Source: Pyricularia pennisetigena (taxonomy: Eukaryota > Ascomycota > Sordariomycetes > Magnaporthales > Pyriculariaceae). Taken from it: DNA of 64,000 nt. Below are positions 32,221 through 43,614 of the stretch, one piece after another. The DNA is taken from contig NC_043742.1 of the NCBI RefSeq assembly GCF_004337985.1, positions 4,329,259-4,393,258 of the forward strand, in the 5' to 3' direction. The position numbers and the translations under genes were made by a program. Under the pieces are notes generated by a model. That model did no database searches and was not told the origin of the DNA. It saw nothing but the letters and a program-made list of their open reading frames with translations. Numbering within the stretch: the stretch's first letter is position 1; the number at the start of each line of letters is the position of its first letter.

Positions 32221-34690
32221 GGTATGGTGACCAGCTGTTGAATCTTTTGGTCATCTCTTTTTTGTTGTATTTTTTCTCATCGACTACAGGGAAGCAGGCG
32301 TTAATTAGGGGTGGAACTGGCTTATACTCATTTCGTGGGCGGCGTGTTCATCAAAAGGTCGCTTGTTTGTGCCGGTAGAAATTGACGACAGCTTCTTTCT
32401 CTGATAAGCTCAATGTCAAAATGGAAACAAAAATAATTTTATTTTTTGTCCTCTCTTTACAAGATGGATAAACCCTCGACATGAAGATGAACGCGGTTTC
32501 CAACTTGGCGTGCAAGTACCGCGCTTAAAACAAAGGATATGGATACCAGGGTGTCCGGTCTGGCCGTACCACTACTCCTCAGGCACCTGCTTCTATTGGC
32601 CTTGTTGCCCCTTTTTGGACAACGGTCCTCTGGGCGGCTTGACACCCCGCCAAACATGCTGCAGAATTACAGATAAATAATATCACTGCCTACCTTGGTA
32701 CCTACATTCTAGACTAGAGATTTGTTCTGATACTGCCAGCGGCAACATCTTCCGAGAAGCGCACACCCCCTCGTGGCTTCAAGAAGGGCAGTCAGTGCGC
32801 TCATGTGAAGGACAGGGGGAGAGAAAAGCAAAAGTTATCTGACCTAATTAACAGATCAGCCAAACAACAACCCAGCCACAACAAATTCAACCGCCTCCCC
32901 CGCCGCCTCATCCACTGTTTTGGGATTTTGCTCGCGTGGTCAAACTAGCTTTTGCGGGGGAGGGAAACATCTGGCACGAGCCGCCTTTTTGATATATATA
33001 TATATATATAATCCGATGAACAGGTCTGTGCTGTCTCATATATGCTTTAAATTCTCCTTCTCTCCGATTGTCCATCACTATTGTGTATACAATTGGTACC
33101 ACTCCTACCTCTGGCAGTGTCGCATTGTTTCAATGAAATTTGTTATTCTACGTAATTCCTGCGTGTGATGGGGTACGAAAATGCCCTGCAATTTTCCTCG
33201 GAAAATGTGGCCGGTGAGCTCAAGCGAAAGCGAATCCGGCTTAGCAGGCTGCGGCGCTTTCCACGCAGGCAAGAACGGGAATTGCTTAGCGGGTGCAAAG
33301 GGGGGAGGGTGGGAAAAAAGATTTGAATCCGACTTGCCGAGCAATTAGAAAACAGAGTAAGCTATCAGTCATCCCAACCACCACGAATCCAGACCCTCCA
33401 CTAGACCGCTTGTGCCTGCAATCCTTCATTACCCATGCAGCCATGGTGGTATCGTCAGGGCTGCTCTCTCTCTCTCGCAGGATGGCGGCCTCGGCGACAA
33501 CATGCGCCGTCCCTCGTTGCTTGCTATCACTTGGCAAACAAAGTAGTCATTTGTTGTTGGCGATTGATACAAACGCTCAATCACACCATCTAAATACGAG
33601 TCTAGTACCCTGGTGCAAGGCACGGTGTCCAGGGTATATTCAAATTCGATTAAAGACCTCATACGATTATCATCAACCATCAGGCAAACCAATTCCATTC
33701 CCCATGAGGACATCACGCGTGAGATGATTTCGAGAGGTGGCTTTGTGGTAATATTCAAGTAGTTTCACACAGTGGCGATGGTGTGATTTTGGGGAATCCT
33801 TGTTGGCGGGGATTTGGAAGGGTCGATTCGGGGTTGTTTCTCCGTTGGGCTGAACTCATAACAGTTTGAGTGGGTTTCTAGATTTCCCCTTTGTCAGGTG
33901 TAGAGAAGCTTTACAGTTCGAAGGAATTCGAGTCAACAGTGCCTTGCTGATACCTACTAATACCTCAGTTGTGATATTCTAGACTCGATGCAGACCGAGT
34001 CCGAATTAAACTCTCGTCAAAAGTTTTGAATTATTTCACCTCTGCTCGACTTGATGCCGGGATGCAGTCTTCAACGAGTCGGAGACATGACTGGAAATGT
34101 GTTAATTTGGCCACAACTACCGCAAAGTGGCGGAGTTGTGATGTACTAGTGCGCCGAGGCCCCGTTCGTCCGCTGACAGCGACCGAAACGAGCCGAGAGT
34201 GAGCAGGAGCCTTAGTCCTGCAAGGGCAAAAAATGAAATGCGTGCGTGAGGGGTATATGGCGTGGGCAAAATAACCGACCAAAGGCAAGAGAAAAAAAAA
34301 AAAAAAAAAGAAAGAAAGCAGAAAAAGCAGACGAAGAAACAACTGAAACGTCAGGGCATAGCTCGCCGCCTCTCCAAACAGAAATATGAAAGTCAAATGA
34401 AAAGAAGTGCCGAGCCTGTCATCCCCACGTGTAACATGTACGTTCCTGTTCCGAGGCCTAGAAAAGAAAGTCCTCCGAAATTCACAAATCCCCCAAGTCA
34501 CCAAAACGCCGCGCCTGCTACTATAGTGGCAATCAAAAAGAAGAAAAAAATTATGTCAAAATCCCCCGGCCTTTGATCCCCAAGTCCTGTCGTCCCATCA
34601 TGGAAATTATACAGTTTTGCGACATTTGTCGCTGATAAGGTTTGAGTTGAACCAAGGGTCCTGGACGCCAGTAACGTAGTGCAACTAGCC
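32221..34690. other. Gene-free stretch, about 2.5 kb
   Basis: Between the rpb5 stop and the stop of the rhodopsin-domain gene. Contains a TA repeat (about 32992-33010) and an A-rich tract (34291-34309). Overlapping short frames on both strands (33293-33758) share no family likeness. Nothing supported. Confidence 0.55.
32992..33010. repeat. (TA)n microsatellite
   Basis: About nine TA units in non-coding DNA. Confidence 0.85.
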
Positions 34691-36446
34691 TTATTCAGTC
34701 TGTTTCTTGTCAGGGAAGTGCTCTGATATAGTCGAATCGTCGAGGTCCGAGCTCTCCTTTCGCATAGTCCCGTCTTCGTTCGGATGAGACGACTCGAAGC
34801 GAGGCTCCTGTGGTATTACTTCCAGCTCCGTCATTCCAGGGCTTGAATGATGTAGACCTGGGCTTCTGATTTTAGCACTGTTTCGTGCTGCAAGTCCGCT
34901 TACGGTGCCGTTGTTGCCGGCACCCAGAGAGCCAAACAGACCTCCCATGTCCTGTAAAATTGCCGTTGAGCCTCTCCGTGAACCCAGGGAGCTCGCTTTC
35001 AGCGTTGGTGAAGGGGGGCCGCCGCGAGGGATCGCAGAAAGCGGGTCGATGCCGGATTGGTAGCTAATAGAGCTGATACGACTATCCCTGCGCGCGTTTG
35101 ATCGTTCCTCTTCGTCCGAGAGCAGACCGCCAACATCAAAGAAGGAAACCTTTCGCGGAGTTGTGGTCGAGTTACTACGCGAAGAATATACCAATTGCTC
35201 CCGATTATTGAGCAGAGACGAGTCGCTCATTGTTTCGCTCATGCCTCCCCCACTGGCCCTCCGGTCGGAAGGGAATTGCCAGCTTTCGATATCCCCAAGC
35301 CGCGCCATGGGGGCCGGGTGGTGAAAGTAGGAGTGCTGGCCTAGTCCAGGCGACTCGGGCCTGTCTCTGAGGTTGGGCTGGACTCCTAGACCGAGGCCGC
35401 GGACCAAGTCCTCGTCGCTTCCCCAGTGCCGGACCACGGTGGGGCGGCGTGAGCGAGAACTTGTCCGATCAAGCGAGTCGGCTGCAATGGAGCCGTATTT
35501 GAACCTCCTCTTCTTAACGCCACGATCCCTCACAAATGTGCCCAGCACCAGCGCATTCGAGGCTGCCGTGGCGAACAGGAGCTCAATAGATGCTAGCAGA
35601 GATCTTATTTGCTGGCTTCCCCGGTGCGATATGACTGTTGGTACGCGGTAGAGGGTAACAGCCACCACTGATAGACTGAGCGAGAACAGCAAGACAAGCT
35701 GAAACTTGCGCTTGACAGTCATGGCACTGCGGATGATGATGGGCGCCGGGAAAAGAACTAGGATAAGATCGGTCATGACGTTGCAGACTGACATGGTGAG
35801 CAGATGCGCATAACCCTGGCGGCACTGGCCGCCAGGATCTGGAAGGACCTGCCAGTAATGGTCAAATGGACGACATTCGCCCAGAGCACTGGCCACAACT
35901 GCCAGGAATGTCAGACCCAGCAAGCATCGGATAATTATGAGAGCGACGTCGTATGACTTTTGCCATGAGACGCCTGTGAGCCGCTTGAAGAATTCCAGTA
36001 TGGCGGCTTTGAGAACCCAGAGCCTGTATATGCATTGTCAGCTTGATGTTTCGGGGGAGACGCAGGTACTCAAGGTTTTTTTTATTACAAATCCTTGCGA
36101 ACTTTACTTACGTTGCGACGTGCAAGATGCGACTCAGGAGCACCAGCCTGCTAGCCAGCTCCTTCAGGTGCACCTGCTCTTGGGAAAGTTCAACGCCCCT
36201 GAAATCGGCATTGTTGGTACCCCATAGCAAAATGACATGAACACAACCCATGCGGGCAAAGAGCGGCAAGATAGCCAGGGCGGCAATCTTGTCCTCGGTG
36301 AACAGAGTCTCGCTCCTCACGAACCGGCCTCCTATTCTTAGTAGAATGATGGTGGCGCAGAATACGGTGCACCACCAGCATACCAGCAGTGTCGGCTTGT
36401 CTGACAGGAAGTCACGGTACGGGGGCGGGTTCGAGTATAGCGACAT
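34691..36446 (-). CDS. Fungal rhodopsin-domain 7TM protein (Pth11-related, no CFEM)
   Basis: Two exons, 36446-36112 and 36023-34691, encode 555 aa. Seven hydrophobic segments are visible: LVCWWCTVFCATIILL, KIAALAILPLF..., LSRILHVATLWVLKAA (split by the intron), ALIIIRCLLGLTFLAVVAS, HLLTMSVCNVMTDLILVLF, VLLFSLSLSVVAVTLY and LLASIELLFATAASNALVL. Between TM4 and TM5 is the extracellular loop GECRPFDHYWQVLPD...GGQC, with the two Cys and Trp typical of the fungal rhodopsin-like domain (PF20684), expanded in plant-associated fungi and related to Pth11-type receptors. No CFEM domain precedes TM1. About 290 residues of Ser/Arg/Gly-rich cytosolic tail follow, with many potential phosphorylation sites. 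Ligand and signalling role are unknown. Confidence 0.87.
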
Positions 36447-37144
36447 GGTGCCAGCTGGTCGAAGAGACGGGGAGCGTGGAGTCCACGCTCGTCAACCTCC
36501 GCAGAGGGGGACGAGCGGGGGAATGAGGAATGCCGCAGTCGGCCACCCAATCCTTCTTCTTCTTCGGTCTCTGTGGATTTCTCGTCACAGTTGTGTTTAT
36601 AGATTTTGTCTTCTTGGGAGTTTGGCGGCGAATGGTGGATGGCGCCGTTGGGATCGTGTAACAAGTTCTTCGTTAGGGTCGTCGCAAAAATATAGTCTCG
36701 TTCGTCTTTCAAAATTCGGCCAAGAACTAGCGCGTGGTTGTTGTATAACGGTCGGGCTTGTAGATGGGTTCGTCGCAACGCAAGGGCGGATGGTGGCAGT
36801 TATGATGGGCGGGTGCTGGCGTACTTGGCGGGAATTACCGTTTCTGGCGTATGTTTAGTCGTTTCCGGACGAGAATGCGCCTATGCATGCGACAGGTACT
36901 TGGTGTGCGCAACCAAAATTGGACGAGTGTTGGCGCGATATTTTTGATTGCTTTTTTTTCGAACCCGTACTTGGTGTGCGACCTGATATTCATCCGAATA
37001 TAACCAGGAAAGGGTTGTCGAAACTGAACTTTGTAGGTCGGTGTCGAAGACGAGGCGGAAGAGTGAGCGGTAATATGCCTCCACAAGTGAGTCCTGGGGC
37101 GTATGCTGTGCAGGGCCAAGGGTACCAAAGATATGGCGACATGG

Positions 37145-37161
37145 NNNNNNNNNNNNNNNNN
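37145..37161. other. Assembly gap (17 N)
   Basis: Seventeen undetermined bases in non-coding DNA; true gap size unknown. Confidence 0.99.
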
Positions 37162-38756
37162 ACTTAAAGTGGGCTGGGTGTGTCTGTTGAACATGTGCTG
37201 AACATTGTTGTAAACGAAGCCAAGGTTAGTGACCGGGGGGTGAGTGGGATGCCTCGCCGAAGTGGATGGATTGCCTCTCTGGTTTGGAATGGACGGTCGG
37301 GCGGTGGGGGGCTGGGTGCAAGTGATAACGAATTGATCCATTGATTGCTCTTCGGTTAACCGCTGGGCAAATTTGATTCGATTTCAGTGAAAGATAGTGA
37401 TGTGAAAAGTGCGGTGACGGGGAGGAAGACAAGAGATAGCCTTGAATGGAAGCGGCGTGAATGCTTCATGCGAATCGGCAACATCGGGATGTACCTGCGA
37501 AAAAAACAGAAACATTTGTCTTATTCAGGAGCTCTACCTATTAACTAAGCTGTCTTTTTTTATTTTCTTTTATTTTCTTTTTTTTTTCTCATACTCTGGT
37601 CATGTACATATTAAGAGCGAGTATACAAATGAGTCAATTCGGGCGGGAGGAAGCGGGTTGACTTACCACTATACTCCGCTGTGAGCGTTTTTGTGACCGA
37701 CTCCCGACTGTCGGTCAATCACATTTTGGAGGTGCATAAGGCCGCATCAGGATCCTACTTGATCTTCTCAGCTCCTTTATTACCACGCATAGCAAATACC
37801 AAGCACGGTAAGTGCGGTACGACCTCTGGCCCACGTTCATGCAGGTGAGAGCCGCTGTGCCACTCTGGCCACCCACTCCGAGTTTTCTCTTTGCGGCGGT
37901 CCAAGAGCACCACACCGGTCACCAACAAACAACATTCAAGACGACCACTATACAGCAAAGGATCCGATAAGCATTGCAACTAAGCATCGGTGTTGCAAGG
38001 TCATCGACAGGGTGGCTGGTGTCACGGCGAGGGTGCCTGTTGTTATCGGGTGCAGACCAAGACAACGTCCCTAACCTCTGGGTTGGCGGGGGTTCGCTTG
38101 CTGTGAGAGAGCATTGAGCTAATCCCTCCACTCATGGTCGAGGTCAATCCAATCAGTCAACCCTATCAAAAATAGTGGGGCTGACCACTCAAGTAGCATT
38201 CAAGGGTCCTCGAGTCTGCCTACCACGAGGTAGGTAGTTAAAGTACGGACAAAGACAATGATCGGATGCCGAGTTAAGCGTATCACTTTTGATTTTTGGT
38301 CGTAGGGTCAGGTCATGTACATATAGTCTATGTCTTAATCTCGACTAGTAATGTAGATCATCAACAACACCACAGAGGAGCTTGAGAGATCAAAAGTTAC
38401 CATGCTAGTTACTTGATGTGAGTGACTTGTGGACTTTTGGAGGACCCCGGCTCACCGTTTGTGGGGTAGCTAACAGCCAAGTACTCTCAGACAACAAAGC
38501 TGGCGCCGAACCAGAAAGTCGGAACAATTTGCACACATTAGGCTGTCAAGGCTGTCTTAGCCCAATGAACGCACCGTGCCTACAGTAGCATGTGGCTCCT
38601 AGCCGAAACAGTACTGCCGGTGAAATTAAGGTACCGAGTAGATTTAGCAATCCCCTTTTTTTTTATATGATATACTCTGCGACAGCGAGAAGATCAATAC
38701 TTGTTGTGTGACAAAAAGGGAGACTTGACAATAAAAAAAGGAGAAGAAAAGAAAAA

Positions 38757-38775
38757 GAGAGAGAGAGAGAGAGAC
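38757..38775. repeat. (GA)n microsatellite
   Basis: About nine to ten GA units preceded by A-rich DNA, in non-coding sequence. Confidence 0.8.
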
Positions 38776-39857
38776 TGCACACTGCCAACTGGGAGATTGC
38801 GCGGGCAAGCGGAATGCCCACACTGGCGGCGCCACAGCTTGCAGACCCATCATTTCCTCGTCATACGAAAAAGTTTAATTCCGGCCGGGGGGACAACCAC
38901 TTTCTTGGAACTCCATCATCTCCAGGTGCCCAGCAGGCATCTTGTGACAACGCAACACTGGACATGCCAGGAATCGAGTTCGTCGGTACTACAATCTATG
39001 TAAACGCCTTTAGTACGCGCTCATACATTGTTTTATCCCAAAACAAGCTGCGAATGCAACTATGGAAACTTTCTTTGGATTTTAACTTTCCAACGTCCTT
39101 CAAATAGAAATAGACTAACTAGACCAGTAAAATATGGTTGACGACTAATTAAAACTGCAAGGACACGTTTAACACGAACAAAACCGCGTTGGAACTGTGG
39201 TCCAACCGACTGTGTTTTGCCTTGTGGGAAGACCCACAAAATCTCCCCAGACTCCTACCGAGATTGTCAAGGTTGATTACCAGTTAGGGCCAGGCTGGTT
39301 CTATTCTTGAGGAGGCAGGTACCTGATGTGAATTTGTTTGGCTGTCACTACTCAGGTATTAAACCCGTGCCGTTGGTCCCAAGGTCCAATGATGCACCGT
39401 TTTCGGTTGCTGTAGGCTTGCGTGCGGCACGTTGGGCAACACCACTGTCTGATGTTTTTTCTCGGCTAATGTTGGGGAGCTCTGCGGCAAGATTACAATG
39501 GGATGATCTCCAGGTTTGGACGCGTGTCGTACTCATGATTTTCATAATCTGGGATACTCCCTGTAACAATACTGATGGTGCCGTAAGTCTTTGTACCCAA
39601 GTACATTTACCCCATCAGGACCAGGTGCTACTACTCTGTCCGGCCTTGGTTCATCGAGTCAATTGGGACATACCCTCGAAGAACGCCCTGATGTTTACGC
39701 AACAATGAAATGACGCGCATTGTTTCCCTGGGGAAACAAATAGCGTCAAGTAAACAGTGTTTGGCCAGGATGCGGCGCGAGTTCCAGCGTGACGCTATCT
39801 TTCTATTCTCTTATTCTATTGTCTAGCGACACGACACACAATCCAAGCAGGTTTGAT

Positions 39858-40640
39858 TCAAGGCCAAAGCTCAACCGTTTCCCAGTCCCCATCTACCTTC
39901 CCGCACCCACCTTCCTGGTTTTTCTGCCCATCGCCAATGTAACGATACACGAACCTCTGAGGATCATCTTTTGTCAGGATGACCCGGTCGACCTCGTCCG
40001 GCACGATAACGCAGACCAAAAAGTTTCTCCGAGCTATGTCGTCCTCCAGATCCTCCACCTTTTGACCCATACCCAACCCTGTGTCCTTGCCAGGCTCCAC
40101 TGCCCGCGGCGTCCCGGGCGGCGGGTTCTTGAACGTACCCCTCATCATCGGGCTCAGGTTCCCAAAGTGGCCCGTGACCTCCCTCTCCCAACTCCAGTCT
40201 TCTTGCTGCTGCCGTCCCCCGGTCAACTGTCTCATCCTCCTCTCAAGGGCCGCCCTGGCCTCGTCGCCGACGCGCCGGCCGAGCTGCCACACGACCCCGC
40301 GCATCCGCCACTGCGTCTGCGTCTCCTCAACCCACCACACCGCCTCGGCGCGGCGGTCCGCCTCGAGCTGGCCCGTCTTTTGCATGCGCGCGTCCGTGGT
40401 GAAGACGGGCATGTCGCTCTCGTAGACGCCCTCGGGGTTGCGCTCTGCCGGGTTGCGGTCGTTGGGGGGCATCGTGCCCCACATACCGCGGAAGATGCAC
40501 GTCCGCGCCCGTGGCCCGCCGTCCTCGGCGTCGAGCGTGCTCAGGACGAAGGACGCCTGTGGCATCTTGGCCACGTGCGCCGTGAAGTCGGCGCGCCACG
40601 GTGCGGCGGTCGCCTTGGTCGTCGTGGTCGGCGATGCCAT
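39858..40640 (-). CDS. FMN-binding oxidase-like protein (Alr4036 / pyridoxamine-phosphate oxidase family)
   Basis: Single exon of 260 aa from ATG 40640, which sits in a strong initiation context (CACCATGG). An in-frame ATG at 40682 would add 14 residues with a basic, presequence-like character, so two starts are possible. The sequence follows the Alr4036-type FMN-binding family (PF12766): APWRADFTAHVAKMPQASFVLSTLD, ARTCIFRGMWG, PVFTTDARMQKTGQLE, AEAVWWVEETQTQWRMRG, and a C-terminal DDIARRNFLVCVIVPDEVDRVILTKDDPQRFVY. A Met- and Gly-rich linker with FKNPPPGTP precedes the last part. Such proteins are predicted flavin-dependent oxidoreductases, but the substrate is not known. A long open frame on the opposite strand is a composition artefact of the GC-rich codons. 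Confidence 0.88.
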   Translation of the reverse strand: MASPTTTTKATAAPWRADFTAHVAKMPQASFVLSTLDAEDGGPRARTCIFRGMWGTMPPNDRNPAERNPEGVYESDMPVFTTDARMQKTGQLEADRRAEAVWWVEETQTQWRMRGVVWQLGRRVGDEARAALERRMRQLTGGRQQQEDWSWEREVTGHFGNLSPMMRGTFKNPPPGTPRAVEPGKDTGLGMGQKVEDLEDDIARRNFLVCVIVPDEVDRVILTKDDPQRFVYRYIGDGQKNQEGGCGKVDGDWETVELWP

Positions 40641-41228
40641 GGTGGTCAGGTGCTGTGCAGTCGCCCGGAGCCGGTTGATCATGTGTATATGGCTCTTCAG
40701 GGGTGGATGTCTTTGCCTCAATTGATTGCTTTTGTATGTGAATATGAGATCTTGGACGGGTTGTATACAATAAAAAAAAAAATAAAAAAAATAAAAAAAA
40801 AACCCGAGCCTTTAAGTATCTCTCATCAGAGGATGCACATGACTAACTCGACCATTGAATTTTTGCTCAAGTTTCATATGCACCAACTCGTGGCGTCATT
40901 GGTTAAAAACGAAGATCGAGTTCAGATCTTATCCGATCCGATCTTGGATGAAAGCAAGCGTCGACCCTTGCCCTAGATTCAACTATTTCCAAGCATCTAG
41001 TCACAGAATGCATACAGAGTAGGCGTATAATTAAGCACATGGCAATTTACTGGAGGCTTTGCAGTATAAAGGCGTCATTAATAAAACGGTATATATTCCG
41101 GATGTAATTCTATGCGCATTCTAACCTGGAAAATGTCCTCACATCGCACAAATAAGCCGAACCCCTCCATGGTATCCATTCAAATCCCAAAAACGCCACG
41201 CCAAACGCTAGTCAACCTAAATCACATG
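40641..41228. other. Intergenic, 588 bp
   Basis: Between the oxidase-like gene and the Zn2Cys6 gene, both minus strand. Contains an A-rich tract at 40769-40802. No gene seen. Confidence 0.55.
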
Positions 41229-43614
41229 CTATAGGTATTCACTCAGGACCTGAACTCTTGTCCTGGCAACCTCTGAGCCATTCTCACCATCCCCCATTAT
41301 CTTCATAATTTCAATCATTCGATCTGTATTCGCGTCAGCCTAGTGTCGCCCAGCCAGCCACCAATGAAGCGCAGAGTCGAGGGGAAAAGAAGTAACAAAA
41401 ACAAAGTACAGAATAAACTCACTAATATCATCCTTGGCCCTTGTGTATATCGGATCCTTGATGTTCCCGTTGTTCGTCCTCCCATCTTCATGCTCGCCAG
41501 TCTCGGTGTTTCGTTCAGCATCCCGTAAAATTCCTCCGATGCACAACGCTTCGAGGAACGCCCGGTGATTAAACACCCACCACACCCTGGCGTCGAGCTC
41601 GAACTCCTGAAAGAGGATGAAGAAGGCCGATATTGCCTGGTGTGCAGCATCTAGTGCGCCCTTGGCATTGATCGGCACGTCGGGGCTCTCCGAGGCGTGC
41701 ACAAGCATCAGGTTATGGAAGTAGTTGCTGTTGAGGAACAAAGCTTGTCGCACCACACGCTGTGGCCCATTGACGGGGCCCTGCGCCATTTGGGACAGGA
41801 CGTCCGCATCCAGGCTGCGGAAGGTATCTGGAAACGATCGGTACACGGCTTTGAAGTCCGCGACAAGCTTGCTCTTGTGCCGTGCCGTGGCGCAGATCGG
41901 CATGTCGAGCGAACGTGGGCTACAAATGGCCTCCTGTACCAAGTTGGCCAGCGACCAGGAACTCCTGATGTATGCATTGTCGAGTGGGTTCGACGATGCA
42001 ATGGAAGAATCATCCTCCAAGAAGTCCTCCACATTAACATCCGTGTGGGTTGCTGTCGGTGGCAGCGACAGAAGGACAGTGAGAAACGTGTCCTGTAGCA
42101 GCACGGCCTGCCAAACTTTCCTCCTCTGCTGCTTCTCAAAAACGGTGGCCTCTGGTGCCACCAGGTTAGGGTCGCGGTGAAGCCCCATCGCATACGCTTG
42201 TCGCATGAGCACACCGGCAAAGGCCCATCCGTCAGAAGCATGGTTGTCGTTGATGAGAAAGTAAGTAATCAAAACCATCGCTTGAACGGATCTTATCGAT
42301 GCCCTGCTGAGGTAGCTGCCTACCCTGAGCGCCTGGTTACTGGCCGATGCCAGATACTCTGCCGAGTTCTTCCTCTCAGCCTGCGAGAACAGATCAGGCA
42401 GGAACTGGTTAGCCAGCGCCAGCATGACGCACACAAGGGCCACAAAGTCGGCATCGGTCTTGTCTCTATCTTCCTTGCTGAGCGAGAAGAAATGTTCATA
42501 GTCGGCGTAAAAGGTCTGCCGGTGGATCATAGGATACACGGGATCCACGCGGTCAAAGTAGGTCGTCAGCAGTATGTCACACTGAACCTTTTCCGGTATG
42601 CAGAAGATGACCTCGGGAAGGCCACCGTGATAGCTCCACGTGTTCTCAAACGGATGCCTGGTTCCGACTCCAAAGATGTTGGAAGCAGTCGGATGAGAGT
42701 GCGGAATGTGGGAAAGTAGTCCAGTTGACAGCGCAACTGATCCGTGGAGCGGGCTTTGACCGGCCGCCGAGAGACGCGAGTCGGATTTTGCAGTCACGGG
42801 TGATACCGGGGGCTCTGGTCTCTTCTTTCGAGGGGCCTTCAACATGCGAAGACCATTGCTGCTACTTCGCGTCTCTCTGTCATTCACAAGGTGAGCAAAC
42901 GGGCACAAGGTTCGGAATTTGCTTGCACGACAGAGACGCAACTGGAGGGCTTGCTTACTCAATCAAGTTGGCGACATACGCATACTGGCAATCTGTCTGT
43001 CGTTTGATGCCTGTTTGGTAATTAGCGCCATGGCGAGTCTGGGATATTATGATGTTGCTTTTGTTGACCACAAGGACATCATGGATGCTTGCATGTGGTG
43101 GGGAGCGGAGGTGTAACTTACATGCCAAACAAGGTCTGCCTCTGTCGCACTGCAATCGGCGTCAGCAAGTCACTTCTTTTTGCCCCTGCCGAGCAAGTCA
43201 TAAACTATGACGCACCTTTGTTTTCCTCTCCACGCATTGCGAGCACGAGAGGGTAGGCTTGTTCCGCTTCTGTTTCTTCCTGAGCGGCTCCCCAAGCGCC
43301 ACAGAGCTGTCACTGCTCACCGGATCCGGCTTGACATCGTCGACCGGCACGGGTATACCGGAACCGATGACAGGTAAGCCATATGCAACAGAGGTGGCAA
43401 TGCCGGAGCCCGACACATCGGGGAGGCCGATGCGCTGCGGCAGGCTTGGCGATGTAGATGCGTACACGGTCCCGGGGCCGGAGCTTGGCATGCCCACAAA
43501 CAGGGCTGCCGGCGCAGGAGCAGTCTGATGTTGGAGTGGATGGTTGCTCTGATGTTGACGTTGATGTTGATGCTGGAGCTGGTGCTGGTGCTGCTGTTGG
43601 GGCCGGACCGACAT
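41229..43614 (-). CDS. Zn(II)2Cys6 transcription factor with fungal-specific regulatory domain
   Basis: Five exons, 43614-43216, 43149-43122, 43010-42959, 42876-41423 and 41323-41229, total 2028 nt (675 aa). The binuclear zinc cluster is CX2CX6CX5CX2CX6C at residues 124-150 and is spread over three exons: CSQCVERKTK | CDRGRPCLAC | IKRQTDC, the middle exon being only 28 nt. A basic patch RKKQKRNKP precedes it. The first 30 residues are a Gln/His repeat and may serve as an activation domain. The fungal-specific TF domain (PF04082) starts near IPEKVQCDILLTTYFDRVDPVYPMIH and includes SVQAMVLITYFLIN, GVLMRQAYAMGLHRD and RRKVWQAVLLQD. The last exon, ending ARTRVQVLSEYL, was recovered from a CTGAC branch point and restores a typical C terminus. 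The target is unknown. Confidence 0.93.

Larger units (their letters stand above)
36447..39857. other. Gene-free stretch, about 3.4 kb, with a sequence gap
   Basis: Contains the assembly gap at 37145-37161, a (GA)n run near 38757-38775 and T-rich tracts near 37555-37589. Frames crossing the gap are artefacts. No gene seen; the part next to 36446 should be the promoter of the 7TM gene. Confidence 0.55.

Noticed and set aside
36835..37341. Frame crossing the N gap
   Set aside because: Reads through 17 undetermined bases; cannot be real evidence of a gene.
39789..40976. 395-codon plus-strand open frame opposite the FMN-binding oxidase-like gene
   Set aside because: It is antisense to a gene with clear family motifs, is Arg/Pro/Leu-rich and ends in Lys/Ile runs from the A-tract; GC-rich codons on the minus strand produce it.
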